Source of the DNA: JBCBTD01 sp039818825 | GTDB lineage: Bacteria; Pseudomonadota; Alphaproteobacteria; Geminicoccales; Geminicoccaceae | NCBI GenBank assembly: GCA_039818825.1 | Contig: JBCBTD010000016.1 | Location: forward strand, 6,048 to 70,047 | Direction of reading: 5' to 3' | DNA length: 64,000 nt | Shown here: piece after piece, positions 54,453 to 64,000 of the stretch | Numbering within the stretch: position 1 is the first letter of the stretch | How the letters are laid out: each line of letters opens with the position of its first letter | Notes under the pieces: model-generated | What the model was told of the DNA's origin: nothing | Database searches by the model: none | The model's input: the letters and a program-made list of their open reading frames with translations, nothing else | Translations under genes and position numbers: made by a program

Positions 54453-54482
54453 TTCACCAACAAGGTGAAGGCGCTCTGCGCC
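54453..54482. terminator. Tandem hairpins between convergent genes
   Basis: TTCACC-AACAA-GGTGAA (54453-54469) is followed at once by GGCGC-TCT-GCGCC (54470-54482) in the 74-nt gap between the MFS and methyltransferase stops. The position suits a bidirectional terminator although no T-run follows. Confidence 0.4.
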
Positions 54483-54514
54483 CCACACCCGATCCAGCCC
54501 GGTGACAGCCATCT

Positions 54515-55630
54515 TCAACGTCGACGGAGCACTGCGGTCATCGAGTGGTTGTCGAAGACGTGCTGGCCGGCTTCGACGGTGAACAAGTCCTCGAGGCGGC
54601 CGAAAAAGACGTCCGCCAGACGGTCTGCCTCGGCGGCACCGGCTGCCGAACCGTCGAACAAGCCAACGCGGAACGAGGACTCGGAAAAGCCGCGGGCAAA
54701 CGCGGCGTAGGTCTTCGCGTAGGCCACCGGGTCGCCGCCATCGGCCAACGCTCGAGCGTACGGATTGGGAATGAGTTCGTCGACGAGTTCGACGATCTCG
54801 AAGGCGGCCTGGAGATCAGCCTCACGCTCGAGCGGCGCCCGGACTTCCCACGACTCGCGGAAATAGAGCGGGAACACGAAGCTTTCGAGGCGCGCGGGGT
54901 CGAGCATCCCGTCGTTCGCCATGCCCTCGGCGATGCGCCAGAACGCCCGGTAGAGGCGATGCCCGCCGGCGGCGAGGCCACTAGGATCATCGAGGTTTTC
55001 GATCGACGCCATGGTCTCGAGGACGAGGTACCCACCGGACCGCGTTTCCTCGGCGCGCCGACGCAGGAACGACGTCCAATCCCGGTCCGCTTTGGCTCTG
55101 ATTTCTTGCCGCGCCGACCCCGTCATGTCGGCGAAGAACAAGGTTCCCGGCGAGGACAGGCGGACGGTGCCGTCGAACCAGTGGGCAGCCATGAACGACA
55201 TACCGAGGTCGATCGAACCGGGACTAGCCACCCTGTCGTAAAAGCTGCCGACGGAGGCCTCGGGGCGGACCGGCCCCGCGTGCTGCAAGTACCCCTCAGG
55301 GCCTTTGACGTTCGCGAAGAGGTCGTTCCAGTCGTTACCGATCTGATCGCTGTGGACCGTGACGACGGGCACGTCGGACCGGAGGCCGTGGATCTCCTCT
55401 AGCACGATGCGGAACGCAGCCATCGAATTGCGCCCCGGCCCGCAGCCATAGTCGATCACACGCAGTTCGCGCCCGGTCAGATCGAGCGCCCGCGCGGCCC
55501 GGCGCAACCGATCGGCCTGCATCAGCACGGTGTCGCGCTGAATGGCCGAGTAGCTGTCGTAGAACCCCTGGCCACCCATCCCTTCGGTGGCGCTGGCATC
55601 TTGTCCATCGGACCGCGACTTGGCCGTCAT
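54515..55630 (-). CDS. SABATH-family SAM-dependent carboxyl methyltransferase
   Basis: 371 residues from ATG 55630, with GAGAAAGG upstream. The order of motifs is that of SABATH (Methyltransf_7) enzymes: MGGQGFYDSYSAIQRDTV at the N-terminus, VIDYGCGPGRNSMAAF for SAM binding, HSDQIGNDWNDLFANV, VGSFYDRVASPGSIDLGMSF followed by MAAHWFDGT, and a late AYAKTYAAFARGFSES. Plant members methylate carboxyl groups of salicylate, jasmonate and similar acids; bacterial members are rarer. The acceptor here is unknown. Confidence 0.8.
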   Translation of the reverse strand: MTAKSRSDGQDASATEGMGGQGFYDSYSAIQRDTVLMQADRLRRAARALDLTGRELRVIDYGCGPGRNSMAAFRIVLEEIHGLRSDVPVVTVHSDQIGNDWNDLFANVKGPEGYLQHAGPVRPEASVGSFYDRVASPGSIDLGMSFMAAHWFDGTVRLSSPGTLFFADMTGSARQEIRAKADRDWTSFLRRRAEETRSGGYLVLETMASIENLDDPSGLAAGGHRLYRAFWRIAEGMANDGMLDPARLESFVFPLYFRESWEVRAPLEREADLQAAFEIVELVDELIPNPYARALADGGDPVAYAKTYAAFARGFSESSFRVGLFDGSAAGAAEADRLADVFFGRLEDLFTVEAGQHVFDNHSMTAVLRRR

Positions 55631-55801
55631 GAAACCTTTCTCCCTGCGCCGTGCCCGCGGCGGCCGCGTTTCGTCTACGCTAGGCGGGGGCAGGATCACT
55701 GACCAGTGACCCTGCACGCGACGGCCCGCGTCCAGCGCTCGCCAACGGCGGTCGGCATGCCACGAGGGGTAGGAAGTCCGAGGTCACCGAGATCGACGAC
55801 G

Positions 55802-56251
55802 CTACCCCCGCCAACGCGCGGCCGCCTCGTCGTCGCTGGCCTTGGCTTCGACCCAGCGCTCTCCATCCGCCGTCTCCTCGAGCTTCCAGAAGGGTGCTCG
55901 GGTCTTCAGCCAGTCCATCAGGAAGCTGCACGCCTCGAAGGCGGGCTCGCGGTGGGCGGAGGCGACGATGCAGAGAACGATCGGCTCGCCCGGCTCCAGG
56001 CGGCCGTAGCGGTGGACGATCAGGCTCGCCTGGATCGGCCAGCGCGCTTGGGCTTCGGCTTCGAGCCGCGCCAACTCGCCCTCGGTCATGCCGGGGTAGT
56101 GCTCCAGGGTCATCGCCCGGACCGCGCGGTCGCCCTGCTCGGCCCGGACGTTACCCTGGAAGCTGACCACGGCGCCGATGTCGGTGCGTTTGGCAGTGAG
56201 CGCCCGCAGCTCGCTGCCCGCATCGAACGGTTCGCGCTGGACGCGGATCAC
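55802..56251 (-). CDS. moaE: Molybdopterin synthase catalytic subunit MoaE
   Basis: 149 residues from a GTG. MoaE motifs are GAVVSFQGNVRAEQGDRAVRAMTLEHYPGMTE, SLIVHRYGRLEPGEPIVLCIVASAHREPAFEAC and LKTRAPFWKLEETADGERWVEAK, with the catalytic Lys region. It transfers sulfur from MoaD to precursor Z to form molybdopterin, needed by the xanthine dehydrogenase in this window. The gene begins 1 nt after moaD. Confidence 0.95.
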   Translation of the reverse strand: MIRVQREPFDAGSELRALTAKRTDIGAVVSFQGNVRAEQGDRAVRAMTLEHYPGMTEGELARLEAEAQARWPIQASLIVHRYGRLEPGEPIVLCIVASAHREPAFEACSFLMDWLKTRAPFWKLEETADGERWVEAKASDDEAAARWRG

Positions 56252-56252
56252 C

Positions 56253-56504
56253 TCAGCCGCCCGTCACCGGCGGGAAGAACGCGACCTCGTCGTCCGGGCC
56301 CAGGGCAACGTCGTCGGTGATGTGGCGCTGGTTGACCGCAATCCGCACCACGCCTTCGCTCTCCCAAGCCTCCTTGAAGCCCGGCGAGCGCTCGGCGATC
56401 CAGGCGCCGAGTTGGCGGACGGTCGTCACCCCCTCGGGAAGCGCCAAATCCTCGCTGGCCTTGCCGGTCCGATAGCGGAGCCAGGCGAAGTAGAGCACCC
56501 GCAA
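56253..56504 (-). CDS. moaD: Molybdopterin synthase sulfur-carrier subunit MoaD
   Basis: 83 residues, ubiquitin-like, with VLYFAWLRYRTGKASEDLALP at the N-terminus, IAVNQRHITDDVALGPDDEVAFFPPVTGG at the end and the obligatory C-terminal Gly-Gly that carries the thiocarboxylate. It lies 3 nt after pgsA in uvrC-pgsA-moaD-moaE. Confidence 0.96.
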   Translation of the reverse strand: MRVLYFAWLRYRTGKASEDLALPEGVTTVRQLGAWIAERSPGFKEAWESEGVVRIAVNQRHITDDVALGPDDEVAFFPPVTGG

Positions 56505-56507
56505 GGT

Positions 56508-57085
56508 TCAGCCCTCCATCTGGCGTGCGGCGCCATCGGCCGGCTCGGCGCCGAGCCGTGCGAACGCCGAACGGACGTAGTCGACAGCGGTGATCAACGT
56601 CAGGAGCGCCGCGACCCACAGCAGCACCTCGCCCGCCACGGCCGCGTCGGCCGACGCATCGCCGAGGATCAACAGAGCCAACGCCACCATCTGCGCCGTG
56701 GTCTTCCATTTGGCGAGACGGGTCACCGGCAGCGCCGGTCCGTGGCCGGCCAACACCTCACGTAAACCGGAGATCACCAACTCGCGCAGCACGATGACCA
56801 GCACCGGCAGAAGCGGCGCCCTGTCAGCGGCGAGCAAGGTCAGCAGCACCGTGGCAACGAGCAGTTTGTCGGCGATCGGGTCGAGGCAGCGGCCGAGCAT
56901 GGTGATCTCGCCCCGCGCCCGGGCAACGACGCCGTCGAAGTAATCGGTGACGGCTGCGCCCGCGAACAGCGCCAAGGCGACCCAGCCGGTCGCCGGCTCG
57001 CCGATCATCACCAACAGGGCGATCGGCGGGATCAACGCGATCCGCGCCATGGTGAGACGGTTGGCCAAGGTCAGGGTCATCGGCT

Positions 57086-57089
<4 letters not shown>
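56508..57089 (-). CDS. pgsA: CDP-diacylglycerol-glycerol-3-phosphate 3-phosphatidyltransferase
   Basis: 193 residues, four to five hydrophobic segments, and the CDP-alcohol phosphotransferase signature DYFDGVVARARGEITMLGR followed by CLDPIADKLL (D-G-A-R-G-D-D spacing). The N-terminus LANRLTMARIALIPP is typical of PgsA. It makes phosphatidylglycerophosphate in the inner membrane. ATGA overlap with uvrC. Confidence 0.95.
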
Positions 57090-58963
<1,874 letters not shown>

Positions 58964-59141
58964 GGCGATGAAGTGGCACGGTGTGCGCCGTCGTTCAACG
59001 CCGCGCCTTGGACCCGCGCCCGGGGTCGGCCATTGTCGCCGTTCTCTCACCGAAGGTCGGTATCGCCACCCCAAAGGCTGCTGCGCGCAGCCGAAGCCAT
59101 GGAGGCTGCCGCTGGCAGCCAAGGGACGTGGAGCGAAGCCC

Positions 59142-59699
59142 ATGACCGTCGACGACTACATCGCCCGTCGCCCCGTGCCGGCGCGACCCTCGAACCAGGA
59201 CGTCCGCGCCTATCTGCAGAACTTCGCCCAGAGCGCACCGGTCGGCGGCTTCACCTTCACCCAGGGTGCGGCGGAGCGGCTGGCGCGCGCGGGGGCCGAG
59301 GCGATCATGTGCCGCCCGTCGATCCGCGAGCGCCGTGTCGAAATCGTCGTGGCGCTGCACGGTTTGGCCACCATCGCCGAGAGCTTCGCCGACCTCGACC
59401 GAGACCAGCTCGACGACCACGCGCGGCAACGTCTGTCCGCGGGCGTCGTCGATGCGCCAACTTTGAAGTCCGTGGCACGCCACCACCTGCTGCCCGACGT
59501 CCGGCCTTACGGTGTGGCGCTCGCCGGCGCCGCCGGCATCGTCGCTGCGGCGGTGGACGACCAAGTCGCGGACAGCGGCGACCTCGACCTGGAACCGAGC
59601 CCCGCCGAAGAGCACATGACTCCAACCTCCGACGCCGAGCCTGACGTGGCCAGCGACGACACCGTCAGCAGGACGTCGGCGGCGTCGGCACCGGCGTAG
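59142..59699 (+). CDS. Hypothetical protein, divergent from uvrC
   Basis: 185 residues from ATG 59142 (MTVDDYIARRPVPARPSNQD). The N-terminal 150 residues are mixed alpha/beta without motifs I recognise (FTFTQGAAERLARAGAEAIM, RRVEIVVALHGLATIAESFADL); the last 40 are acidic low complexity. G+C-rich third positions and a clean frame argue that it is coding. Not recognised; no function proposed. Confidence 0.65.
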   Translation: MTVDDYIARRPVPARPSNQDVRAYLQNFAQSAPVGGFTFTQGAAERLARAGAEAIMCRPSIRERRVEIVVALHGLATIAESFADLDRDQLDDHARQRLSAGVVDAPTLKSVARHHLLPDVRPYGVALAGAAGIVAAAVDDQVADSGDLDLEPSPAEEHMTPTSDAEPDVASDDTVSRTSAASAPA

Positions 59700-60057
59700 C
59701 GCGCAGACGCATTTCGCAGATGCCGTCACAGGGGTGTGGCGCCGGCAGACGCCTCGGGTCTCGACGGAACACGGCCTTCGGCCGCTCCCATACCCGCATT
59801 GCGGACTCTCGGGACCTCCGGCCAGCGTCGGCTTCCGCGAAGGCGGCCATAAACCGCTACTTTTGTGGTGATAGCAGAACTGCGGATCAACAAAGCGGCC
59901 AGAACCAGCAGAGCCCGATTCTCATTGCCCAGTCTTGGCGCCAGAACCGGATTGATCTTGCTCTGTTTGCGCTTGATCCGCGCGACGGACATTGGCGTGA
60001 CCTGCCTCCAGCCGATGAGGATACTGCGAATTACCGCCGTAGATAAGGCATCAAGGT
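59700..60057. other. Intergenic stretch, mixed composition
   Basis: 358 nt between the hypothetical protein and the CopD-like gene. The left half has host-like composition, the right half is more A+T-rich. A 111-residue minus-strand frame (59726-60061) has a basic, uneven composition and no recognisable motif, so it is not called. It may be decayed sequence at the edge of the next block. Confidence 0.45.
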
Positions 60058-60453
60058 TCAAGGTTTTATTGTTACAAGCATCACAATACCCGCGAGTATT
60101 ACGAATTGGAGCGGCAAGTACATTGGGCTGCTTGGATTCGTCTCACTAGAATCTTCGCGGATCGCGCGCCTCAGTTTACCCACCAGGGCCCCGTGCAATC
60201 CCGAGAGCGCCAGGACCAGAAGGATTTTCGCCCCAAGCCAAGCTGAAGCGAACCAGCCACCCTGAACGCCGAGAAGGATGCCGAACAGCAAGGCGAGGAC
60301 CATTGCCGGTGTCGTGACCGCGCGGTCATAGGTTTTCAGCGGTTGCATATGGATCGGAGCCGGATAGCGCAGCGCAAGGGCAACGGCGATCATTCCACCA
60401 ATCCAGACGAACAGCGAAACCAGATGAGCGATTTTTGTGAGTTCATAGATCAT
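60058..60453 (-). CDS. Small membrane protein, CopD/HemJ-like
   Basis: 131 residues from ATG 60453, with four hydrophobic helices. Helix 1 carries TKIAHLVSLFVWIGGM (His plus W-x-GG) and helix 3-4 WLGAKILLVLALSGLHGALV, reminiscent of the CopD/HemJ group of heme- or copper-associated membrane proteins. It shares the TGATG junction with the DUF3817 gene. Assignment is at superfamily level only. Confidence 0.6.
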   Translation of the reverse strand: MIYELTKIAHLVSLFVWIGGMIAVALALRYPAPIHMQPLKTYDRAVTTPAMVLALLFGILLGVQGGWFASAWLGAKILLVLALSGLHGALVGKLRRAIREDSSETNPSSPMYLPLQFVILAGIVMLVTIKP

Positions 60454-60737
60454 CAAGGAGCCTTGGATTGACGGCGGAGCCAGCGTTCGTTGACGAAGCC
60501 GCCGAAGGGAATGAATGCGCCGACGACAAGCCTCAGGGCGCCAAAGCCGTCGATCAAACCCTCCGCCCATGACCGGATCACGAACCATAAGAAAACCATG
60601 AAGGCCAGACCGTGCACTGGCCCCATGATAGAAACGGCCTGCCCACTGCTGCCCCAGTACTTCAAGGGCATGGCGATACAGAATAGGGCGAGCAAGGTCA
60701 GCGCCTCGAGAACCGCTGCGCGCGCGAGACCAGTCAT
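60453..60737 (-). CDS. DUF3817-family membrane protein
   Basis: 94 residues with three helices and the DUF3817 pattern LEALTLLALFCIAMPLKYWG ... SIMGPVHGLAFMVFLWFVI ... LVVGAFIPFGGFVNERWL. The conserved P-LKY and G-P-x-HG-x2-F elements are present. The family's function is unknown; it often sits with small redox or transport genes. It is coupled to the CopD-like gene and lies 39 nt downstream of the DJ-1 gene on the same strand. Confidence 0.75.
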   Translation of the reverse strand: MTGLARAAVLEALTLLALFCIAMPLKYWGSSGQAVSIMGPVHGLAFMVFLWFVIRSWAEGLIDGFGALRLVVGAFIPFGGFVNERWLRRQSKAP

Positions 60738-60776
60738 GTTGAGCTTTTCGAAGCTTTCGGACTGAACATCCGGCGC

Positions 60777-61649
60777 CTATTCTACGATCGGCGTGTACCG
60801 GCCCATATCGGCGGCCGCCATCGTACACATGGCCGTTAGCATATCACCGGCTGGGCCGAGCCAGTCGTCCATCTTCGCTACGATCGCGGGACCGGCTTTC
60901 TCCGGCGTGCCGGCATTGAAGGGAGGCGCAGGGTCGTATTCGAGTGTGAGCTGGGACAGCTTGGCGATGTCCTCGCCCAGCAACTCCCCGAGCAGGACGA
61001 GGCCAAAATCGATTCCGGCGGTTACGCCACCACCGGAGATGCGGTTGCGGTCGCGTACGACGCGCCCATCCTTGGGTATGGCGCCGAACAGAGGCAGCTG
61101 GTCTTTCGCGATCCAGTGCGACGTCGCTTCATAACCTTGAAGAAGACCGGCCGCACCAAGAACGATCGAACCGCCGCAGACGCTCGTCACATACCCAGCG
61201 CGGGAGCCCCGGTCGGCGAGGAAGGTCAGCACGTCCGAATCCATCATTACATCGAATGCGCCGCCGGGAACGAACAGGACATCCAAATCCTTCGGGCATT
61301 CGTGGAGCGTGGATGTCGCCTTCATGACGATCCCACTATCCGTTTCCAGAAGGTCGGTGTTCTTCCACACGACATGGACGTTGCAGGATGGGGCCAGCAC
61401 GGTCTGAGGTCCGAGCAGATCGAGGAGCGTCACACCCGGATAGAGCAGCATGCCCACCTCCGGTTTTCTTCGATTGTGCATGGGCGGCAGATTGATCGGC
61501 GACCGTTGAACATCGCCTTCATGCGCCCGCGCGACGCGCGGGCGGCCCATCAGTGTCAGACCCGTCGCAGCCACCAGAGCCGCTTCCATGATTCTACGTC
61601 TTTCTGTCGAAGACGGATTCTGGCGTTCTTCGGGCTCATTCCTGCTCAT
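60777..61649 (-). CDS. Exported DJ-1/PfpI-family protein
   Basis: 290 residues from ATG 61649 (MSRNEPEERQNPS). A Tat-like signal is suggested by STERRRIMEAALVAATGLTL followed by an Ala-rich cleavage region. The DJ-1/PfpI domain has VGMLLYPGVTLLDLLGPQTV, VLFVPGGAFDVMMDSD and the nucleophile elbow YVTSVCGGSIVLGAAGLLQG with a candidate catalytic Cys, close to isocyanide hydratase-type members. Family members are usually cytoplasmic, so export is unusual. Divergent from the GlxA-type regulator. Confidence 0.8.
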   Translation of the reverse strand: MSRNEPEERQNPSSTERRRIMEAALVAATGLTLMGRPRVARAHEGDVQRSPINLPPMHNRRKPEVGMLLYPGVTLLDLLGPQTVLAPSCNVHVVWKNTDLLETDSGIVMKATSTLHECPKDLDVLFVPGGAFDVMMDSDVLTFLADRGSRAGYVTSVCGGSIVLGAAGLLQGYEATSHWIAKDQLPLFGAIPKDGRVVRDRNRISGGGVTAGIDFGLVLLGELLGEDIAKLSQLTLEYDPAPPFNAGTPEKAGPAIVAKMDDWLGPAGDMLTAMCTMAAADMGRYTPIVE

Positions 61650-61763
61650 GATCGTGCTCCTGTAAGGGGGTCTCGCCAACAATCTCCTTGATTTTCGTGG
61701 ACATGCATTGTGGCGTAAATGACAATCATCCGACGATATGCGCCAAGATCGAATGGAACGCAG

Positions 61764-62819
61764 ATGATTGAGATGCGACACGCCTCACGACGAGATCACA
61801 AGGCCCGCCGCATTGCGTTCCTCGCCTTTCCTCAAGTGGTGCCGCTCGATCTGTTCGGTCCGTGGGGCGCATTCGCGGCGGCGAACAGGCTAGCCGAGGG
61901 TGAAGCGCCTCCCTACGCATTGGAGCTGCTGAGCGGCGCCGGAACGCGAGACATAGTTTCCTGTGGCGGGGTTCCGCTGCGCTGCCACAGGCGGGCCAGC
62001 GATTGCGAGGGCGACATCGACACGCTCTTAGTTCCGGCCGCCGATGTCGCAGAGGTCAAGTGCCCTGGGGAGCATACCGCCTTCGACATGATCCGACGTC
62101 TGTCGGCTCGGGCGCGCAGGACGGTCTCGGTCTGCGGCGGCGCTTTTCTCCTGGCCGGGGCCGGGTTGCTCGACGGCCGACGGGTGACGACCCACTGGAG
62201 GGCCGCCGCCGACCTGTCTCGGCAGTTCCCGAAGGTTCATGTCGATGCAGATGCGATCTTCGTGAAGGATGGCAGTATCTATACGTCCGCGGGCGTTACG
62301 GCCGGTATCGACCTGGCCCTGGCGCTTGTGGCGGAGGATGAGGGCCCGACGCTTGCACTCGAATGCGCCCGGGATTTGGTCGTCTTCATGCGCCGCCCGG
62401 GCGGGCAATCCCAGTTCAGCGCCACTCTGAAGGCGCAGCATACCGAGCGGAGCCCGATCAACGAACTCGTCTCATGGGCGACGGACAACCCGGCCGGCGA
62501 CCTTTCCGTCGAGGCCATGGCGAAACGCATCCATATGAGCACTCGCAACTTCTCTCGGGTCTTCCGACGTGAGGTCGACCAGACGCCTGCCGCATTCGTC
62601 GAGAAACTGCGCGTGGATGCGGTACGGAGGTGCTTGGAGGAAACGGACACGCCCCTTGAGACGATTTCCGAGCAGTGTGGGTTCAACAGCACCGATGTGA
62701 TGCGCCGCGCCTTTCAACGCGTCATGAAAATCGCTCCCGCCGATTACCGTCGGCGGTTCCCGGGTAGCGACAGGAGTGAACCTGCCCCTAAGAAATGGGC
62801 GAATTCGGTCTGCCAGTGA
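61764..62819 (+). CDS. GlxA-type AraC-family transcriptional regulator
   Basis: 351 residues from ATG 61764 (MIEMRHASRRDHKARR), or 366 from ATG 61719. The N-terminal DJ-1/PfpI-like domain has IAFLAFPQVVPLDLFGPWGAF and TVSVCGGAFLLAGAGLLDG. The C-terminal AraC DNA-binding domain has LSVEAMAKRIHMSTRNFSRVFRRE and LETISEQCGFNSTDVMRRAFQR, two helix-turn-helix units. It probably controls the divergent exported DJ-1 operon through the 60-110 nt gap between them. Confidence 0.88.
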   Translation: MIEMRHASRRDHKARRIAFLAFPQVVPLDLFGPWGAFAAANRLAEGEAPPYALELLSGAGTRDIVSCGGVPLRCHRRASDCEGDIDTLLVPAADVAEVKCPGEHTAFDMIRRLSARARRTVSVCGGAFLLAGAGLLDGRRVTTHWRAAADLSRQFPKVHVDADAIFVKDGSIYTSAGVTAGIDLALALVAEDEGPTLALECARDLVVFMRRPGGQSQFSATLKAQHTERSPINELVSWATDNPAGDLSVEAMAKRIHMSTRNFSRVFRREVDQTPAAFVEKLRVDAVRRCLEETDTPLETISEQCGFNSTDVMRRAFQRVMKIAPADYRRRFPGSDRSEPAPKKWANSVCQ

Positions 62820-62926
62820 GAGCAGCCGTTCGCGCCGCCGCCTCGCACGTCCGGAGAGGGCTCAAAGCTTCCTTGCGCCCTGCGCAACCTGACAAACGAG
62901 ACAGGCCGAGACCCAAACGCCTTCGT

Positions 62927-62993
62927 AGGTCGGCTTTCCGTTGACGTACAGCCAGATCAACGCCCTGAAACTCCAGCTACGACAGGCCGACCT
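62927..62993. repeat. Spaced inverted repeat AGGTCGGC / GCCGACCT
   Basis: AGGTCGGC at 62927-62934 and its exact complement at 62986-62993 flank 51 nt in the 224-nt gap between the GlxA-type regulator and msrA. It could be a long hairpin near the convergent ends. No gene or element was recognised between the arms. Confidence 0.25.
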
Positions 62994-63043
62994 CCCATCG
63001 ACGTCTGGCCTCGGGAACTACGGCCTCGGAGGGCGTCAGTACC

Positions 63044-63646
63044 CTAGGACGATTCCTGCTGCACACCCCGCATCGCCTCGTCGCCCCAGACTTCCTGGAT
63101 GCGGCGGTCGCGGCCGCAGGCGAAGCGGTAGTAGCGGTAGCGCAGCGGATTCTTCAGGTAGTAGTCCTGGTGATACTCTTCCGCTGGCCAGAACTCGGGC
63201 GCGTCGAGGATGCGGGTGACGATCGGGGCGCCGAGCGCGGCTTCGGCGTCCGCCTTCGACGCCTCGGCGTCGGCGCGCTGGGCGTCGTCCAGCACCCACA
63301 CGGTCGTCCGGTAGCTGTTGCCCCGGTCGCAGAATTGGCCGCCGTCGTCGGTGACGTCGACCGTTCGCCAGTAGATGTCGACGAGCTCGCGATAGCTGAT
63401 CAGGTCGGGATCGAACGTCACCTGCACCGCCTCCAGGTCGCCGCCGGCAACGTGGCTCTGATACGTCGGGTTCGGAAACTTGCCGCCGATGTAGCCGGAG
63501 GTGGTCTCGAGGACGCCGTCGACATGGTCGAAGTCCTTCTCGGTGCACCAGAAACAGCCACCGGAAAGGATCGCCGTCGCGGGCTCCGCGCCGCGCGCCG
63601 CCGGCGCCAGCACGAGACCAACCAGCAGACAAAGCAACAAACGCAC
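63044..63646 (-). CDS. msrA: Exported peptide methionine sulfoxide reductase MsrA
   Basis: 200 residues with a Sec signal (MRLLLCLLVGLVLAPAARG). The catalytic motif is LSGGCFWCTEKDFD with the nucleophile Cys of GCFW; SGYIGGKFPNPTYQSHV and EEYHQDYYLKNPLRYRYYRFACG supply substrate and resolving residues. It repairs methionine-S-sulfoxide in periplasmic proteins. The TPP-enzyme gene lies 11 nt upstream on the same strand. Confidence 0.95.
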   Translation of the reverse strand: MRLLLCLLVGLVLAPAARGAEPATAILSGGCFWCTEKDFDHVDGVLETTSGYIGGKFPNPTYQSHVAGGDLEAVQVTFDPDLISYRELVDIYWRTVDVTDDGGQFCDRGNSYRTTVWVLDDAQRADAEASKADAEAALGAPIVTRILDAPEFWPAEEYHQDYYLKNPLRYRYYRFACGRDRRIQEVWGDEAMRGVQQESS

Positions 63647-63657
63647 CTAGGATCTCC

Positions 63658-64000
63658 TCAAACCGTGGCCGCTTCGATCAGGTAGGGTCCGGGCGCCGCC
63701 AGACCACGGGCCAACGCACGAGCGAGGCCACCGGCGTCCTCCACGCGCTCTCCGGGTACGCCGAAACCGCGGGCAAGGCTCACCCAATCCACGATCGGAT
63801 GGTCGACCTCCAACATGTCGAGCGCCGTCCGACCTGGGTTGGCGCCGACCTTGAACAGCTCTTCCTTCAAACTGACATAGCCTTGGTTGGCAAAGACGAC
63901 CGTGGTCACGTCGAGGTTCTCGCGGGCTTGTGTCCACAGCGCTTGCGGCGTGTAGAGGCCGGAGCCGTCGGCCTGGAGCGCCAGCACCTTGCGGTCGGGG
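63658..64000 (-). CDS. TPP-dependent enzyme, C-terminal part (acetolactate-synthase-like)
   Basis: The frame runs off the right edge, leaving about 113 C-terminal residues. LALQADGSGLYTPQALWTQARENLDVTTVVFANQGY is the TPP-pyrophosphate/Mg-binding region of the ThDP C-domain, followed by VDWVSLARGFGVPGERVEDAGGLARALA and GPYLIEAATV. It belongs to the acetolactate synthase/benzoylformate decarboxylase group; a specific activity cannot be fixed from this end. Confidence 0.8.
   Translation of the reverse strand, partial: PDRKVLALQADGSGLYTPQALWTQARENLDVTTVVFANQGYVSLKEELFKVGANPGRTALDMLEVDHPIVDWVSLARGFGVPGERVEDAGGLARALARGLAAPGPYLIEAATV

Noticed and set aside
59726..60061. 111-residue minus-strand frame in the gap before the CopD-like gene
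   Set aside because: Basic, uneven composition and no match I recognise; considered as a transposase scrap but no transposase motif or terminal repeat supports it.

Overview
The window reads as a high-G+C alphaproteobacterial chromosome segment. The flagellar/chemotaxis block (fliL-fliM-DUF6468-motE, flgFGAH, cheY-cheZ), the uvrC-pgsA-moaD-moaE run, the urease layout and the sigma-54 type promoters point to a motile, free-living Rhodospirillales/Geminicoccales-like heterotroph. That placement is inference from gene content, not from a marker gene. No tRNA, rRNA, CRISPR array or intact insertion sequence was found by eye.

Layout. 1-8.9 kb: end of a ThuA/oxidoreductase sugar pair, a DAPG-hydrolase-like protein, threonine aldolase, TspO, an MFS carrier, an ion-transporter-superfamily permease and an acyl-CoA synthetase. 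8.9-19.0 kb: motility block, with a divergent control region at 11.8-12.0 kb carrying a near-perfect sigma-54 promoter for flgFGAH. 19.1-27.5 kb: FAD-linked oxidase, metallophosphoesterase, then purine catabolism (uraD facing uraH-xdhA-xdhB-xdhC-guaD); no urate oxidase is present. 27.5-30.3 kb: an A+T-richer island with one large unrecognised gene for a membrane-anchored protein ending in a degenerate subtilisin-like domain. 30.3-37.3 kb: panE, cytochrome b561 and c'-type cytochrome, HpaI-type aldolase, CBS protein, prolyl aminopeptidase, glutathione peroxidase and a heme/2Fe-2S-linked nucleotide cyclase.

37.3-43.7 kb: urease operon ureD-A-(GNAT)-B-C-E-F-G followed by a lone amino-acid-type ABC ATPase, headed by a perfect sigma-54 promoter match that suggests nitrogen control. 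43.7-48.0 kb: GH65 disaccharide phosphorylase with beta-phosphoglucomutase, facing a CbiX-type chelatase. 48.2-54.4 kb: exported sugar dehydrogenase, VOC protein, alpha/beta hydrolase, a Cache-HAMP nucleotide cyclase and an MFS carrier. 54.5-59.7 kb: a SABATH-family methyltransferase, moaE/moaD/pgsA/uvrC and an unknown protein. 60.0-62.8 kb: a somewhat lower-G+C block with two small membrane proteins, an exported DJ-1/PfpI protein and a divergent GlxA-type regulator. 63.0-64.0 kb: exported MsrA and the end of a TPP-dependent enzyme.

The genes connect in a few visible ways. Purine breakdown yields allantoin and, via enzymes outside the window, urea for the urease. MoaD/MoaE supply molybdopterin to xanthine dehydrogenase. 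GH65 plus phosphoglucomutase turns a disaccharide into glucose 6-phosphate. Two class III cyclases and a CpdA-like phosphoesterase suggest active cyclic-nucleotide signalling. Many junctions overlap by 1-8 nt, and three use a TTGA stop/start overlap.
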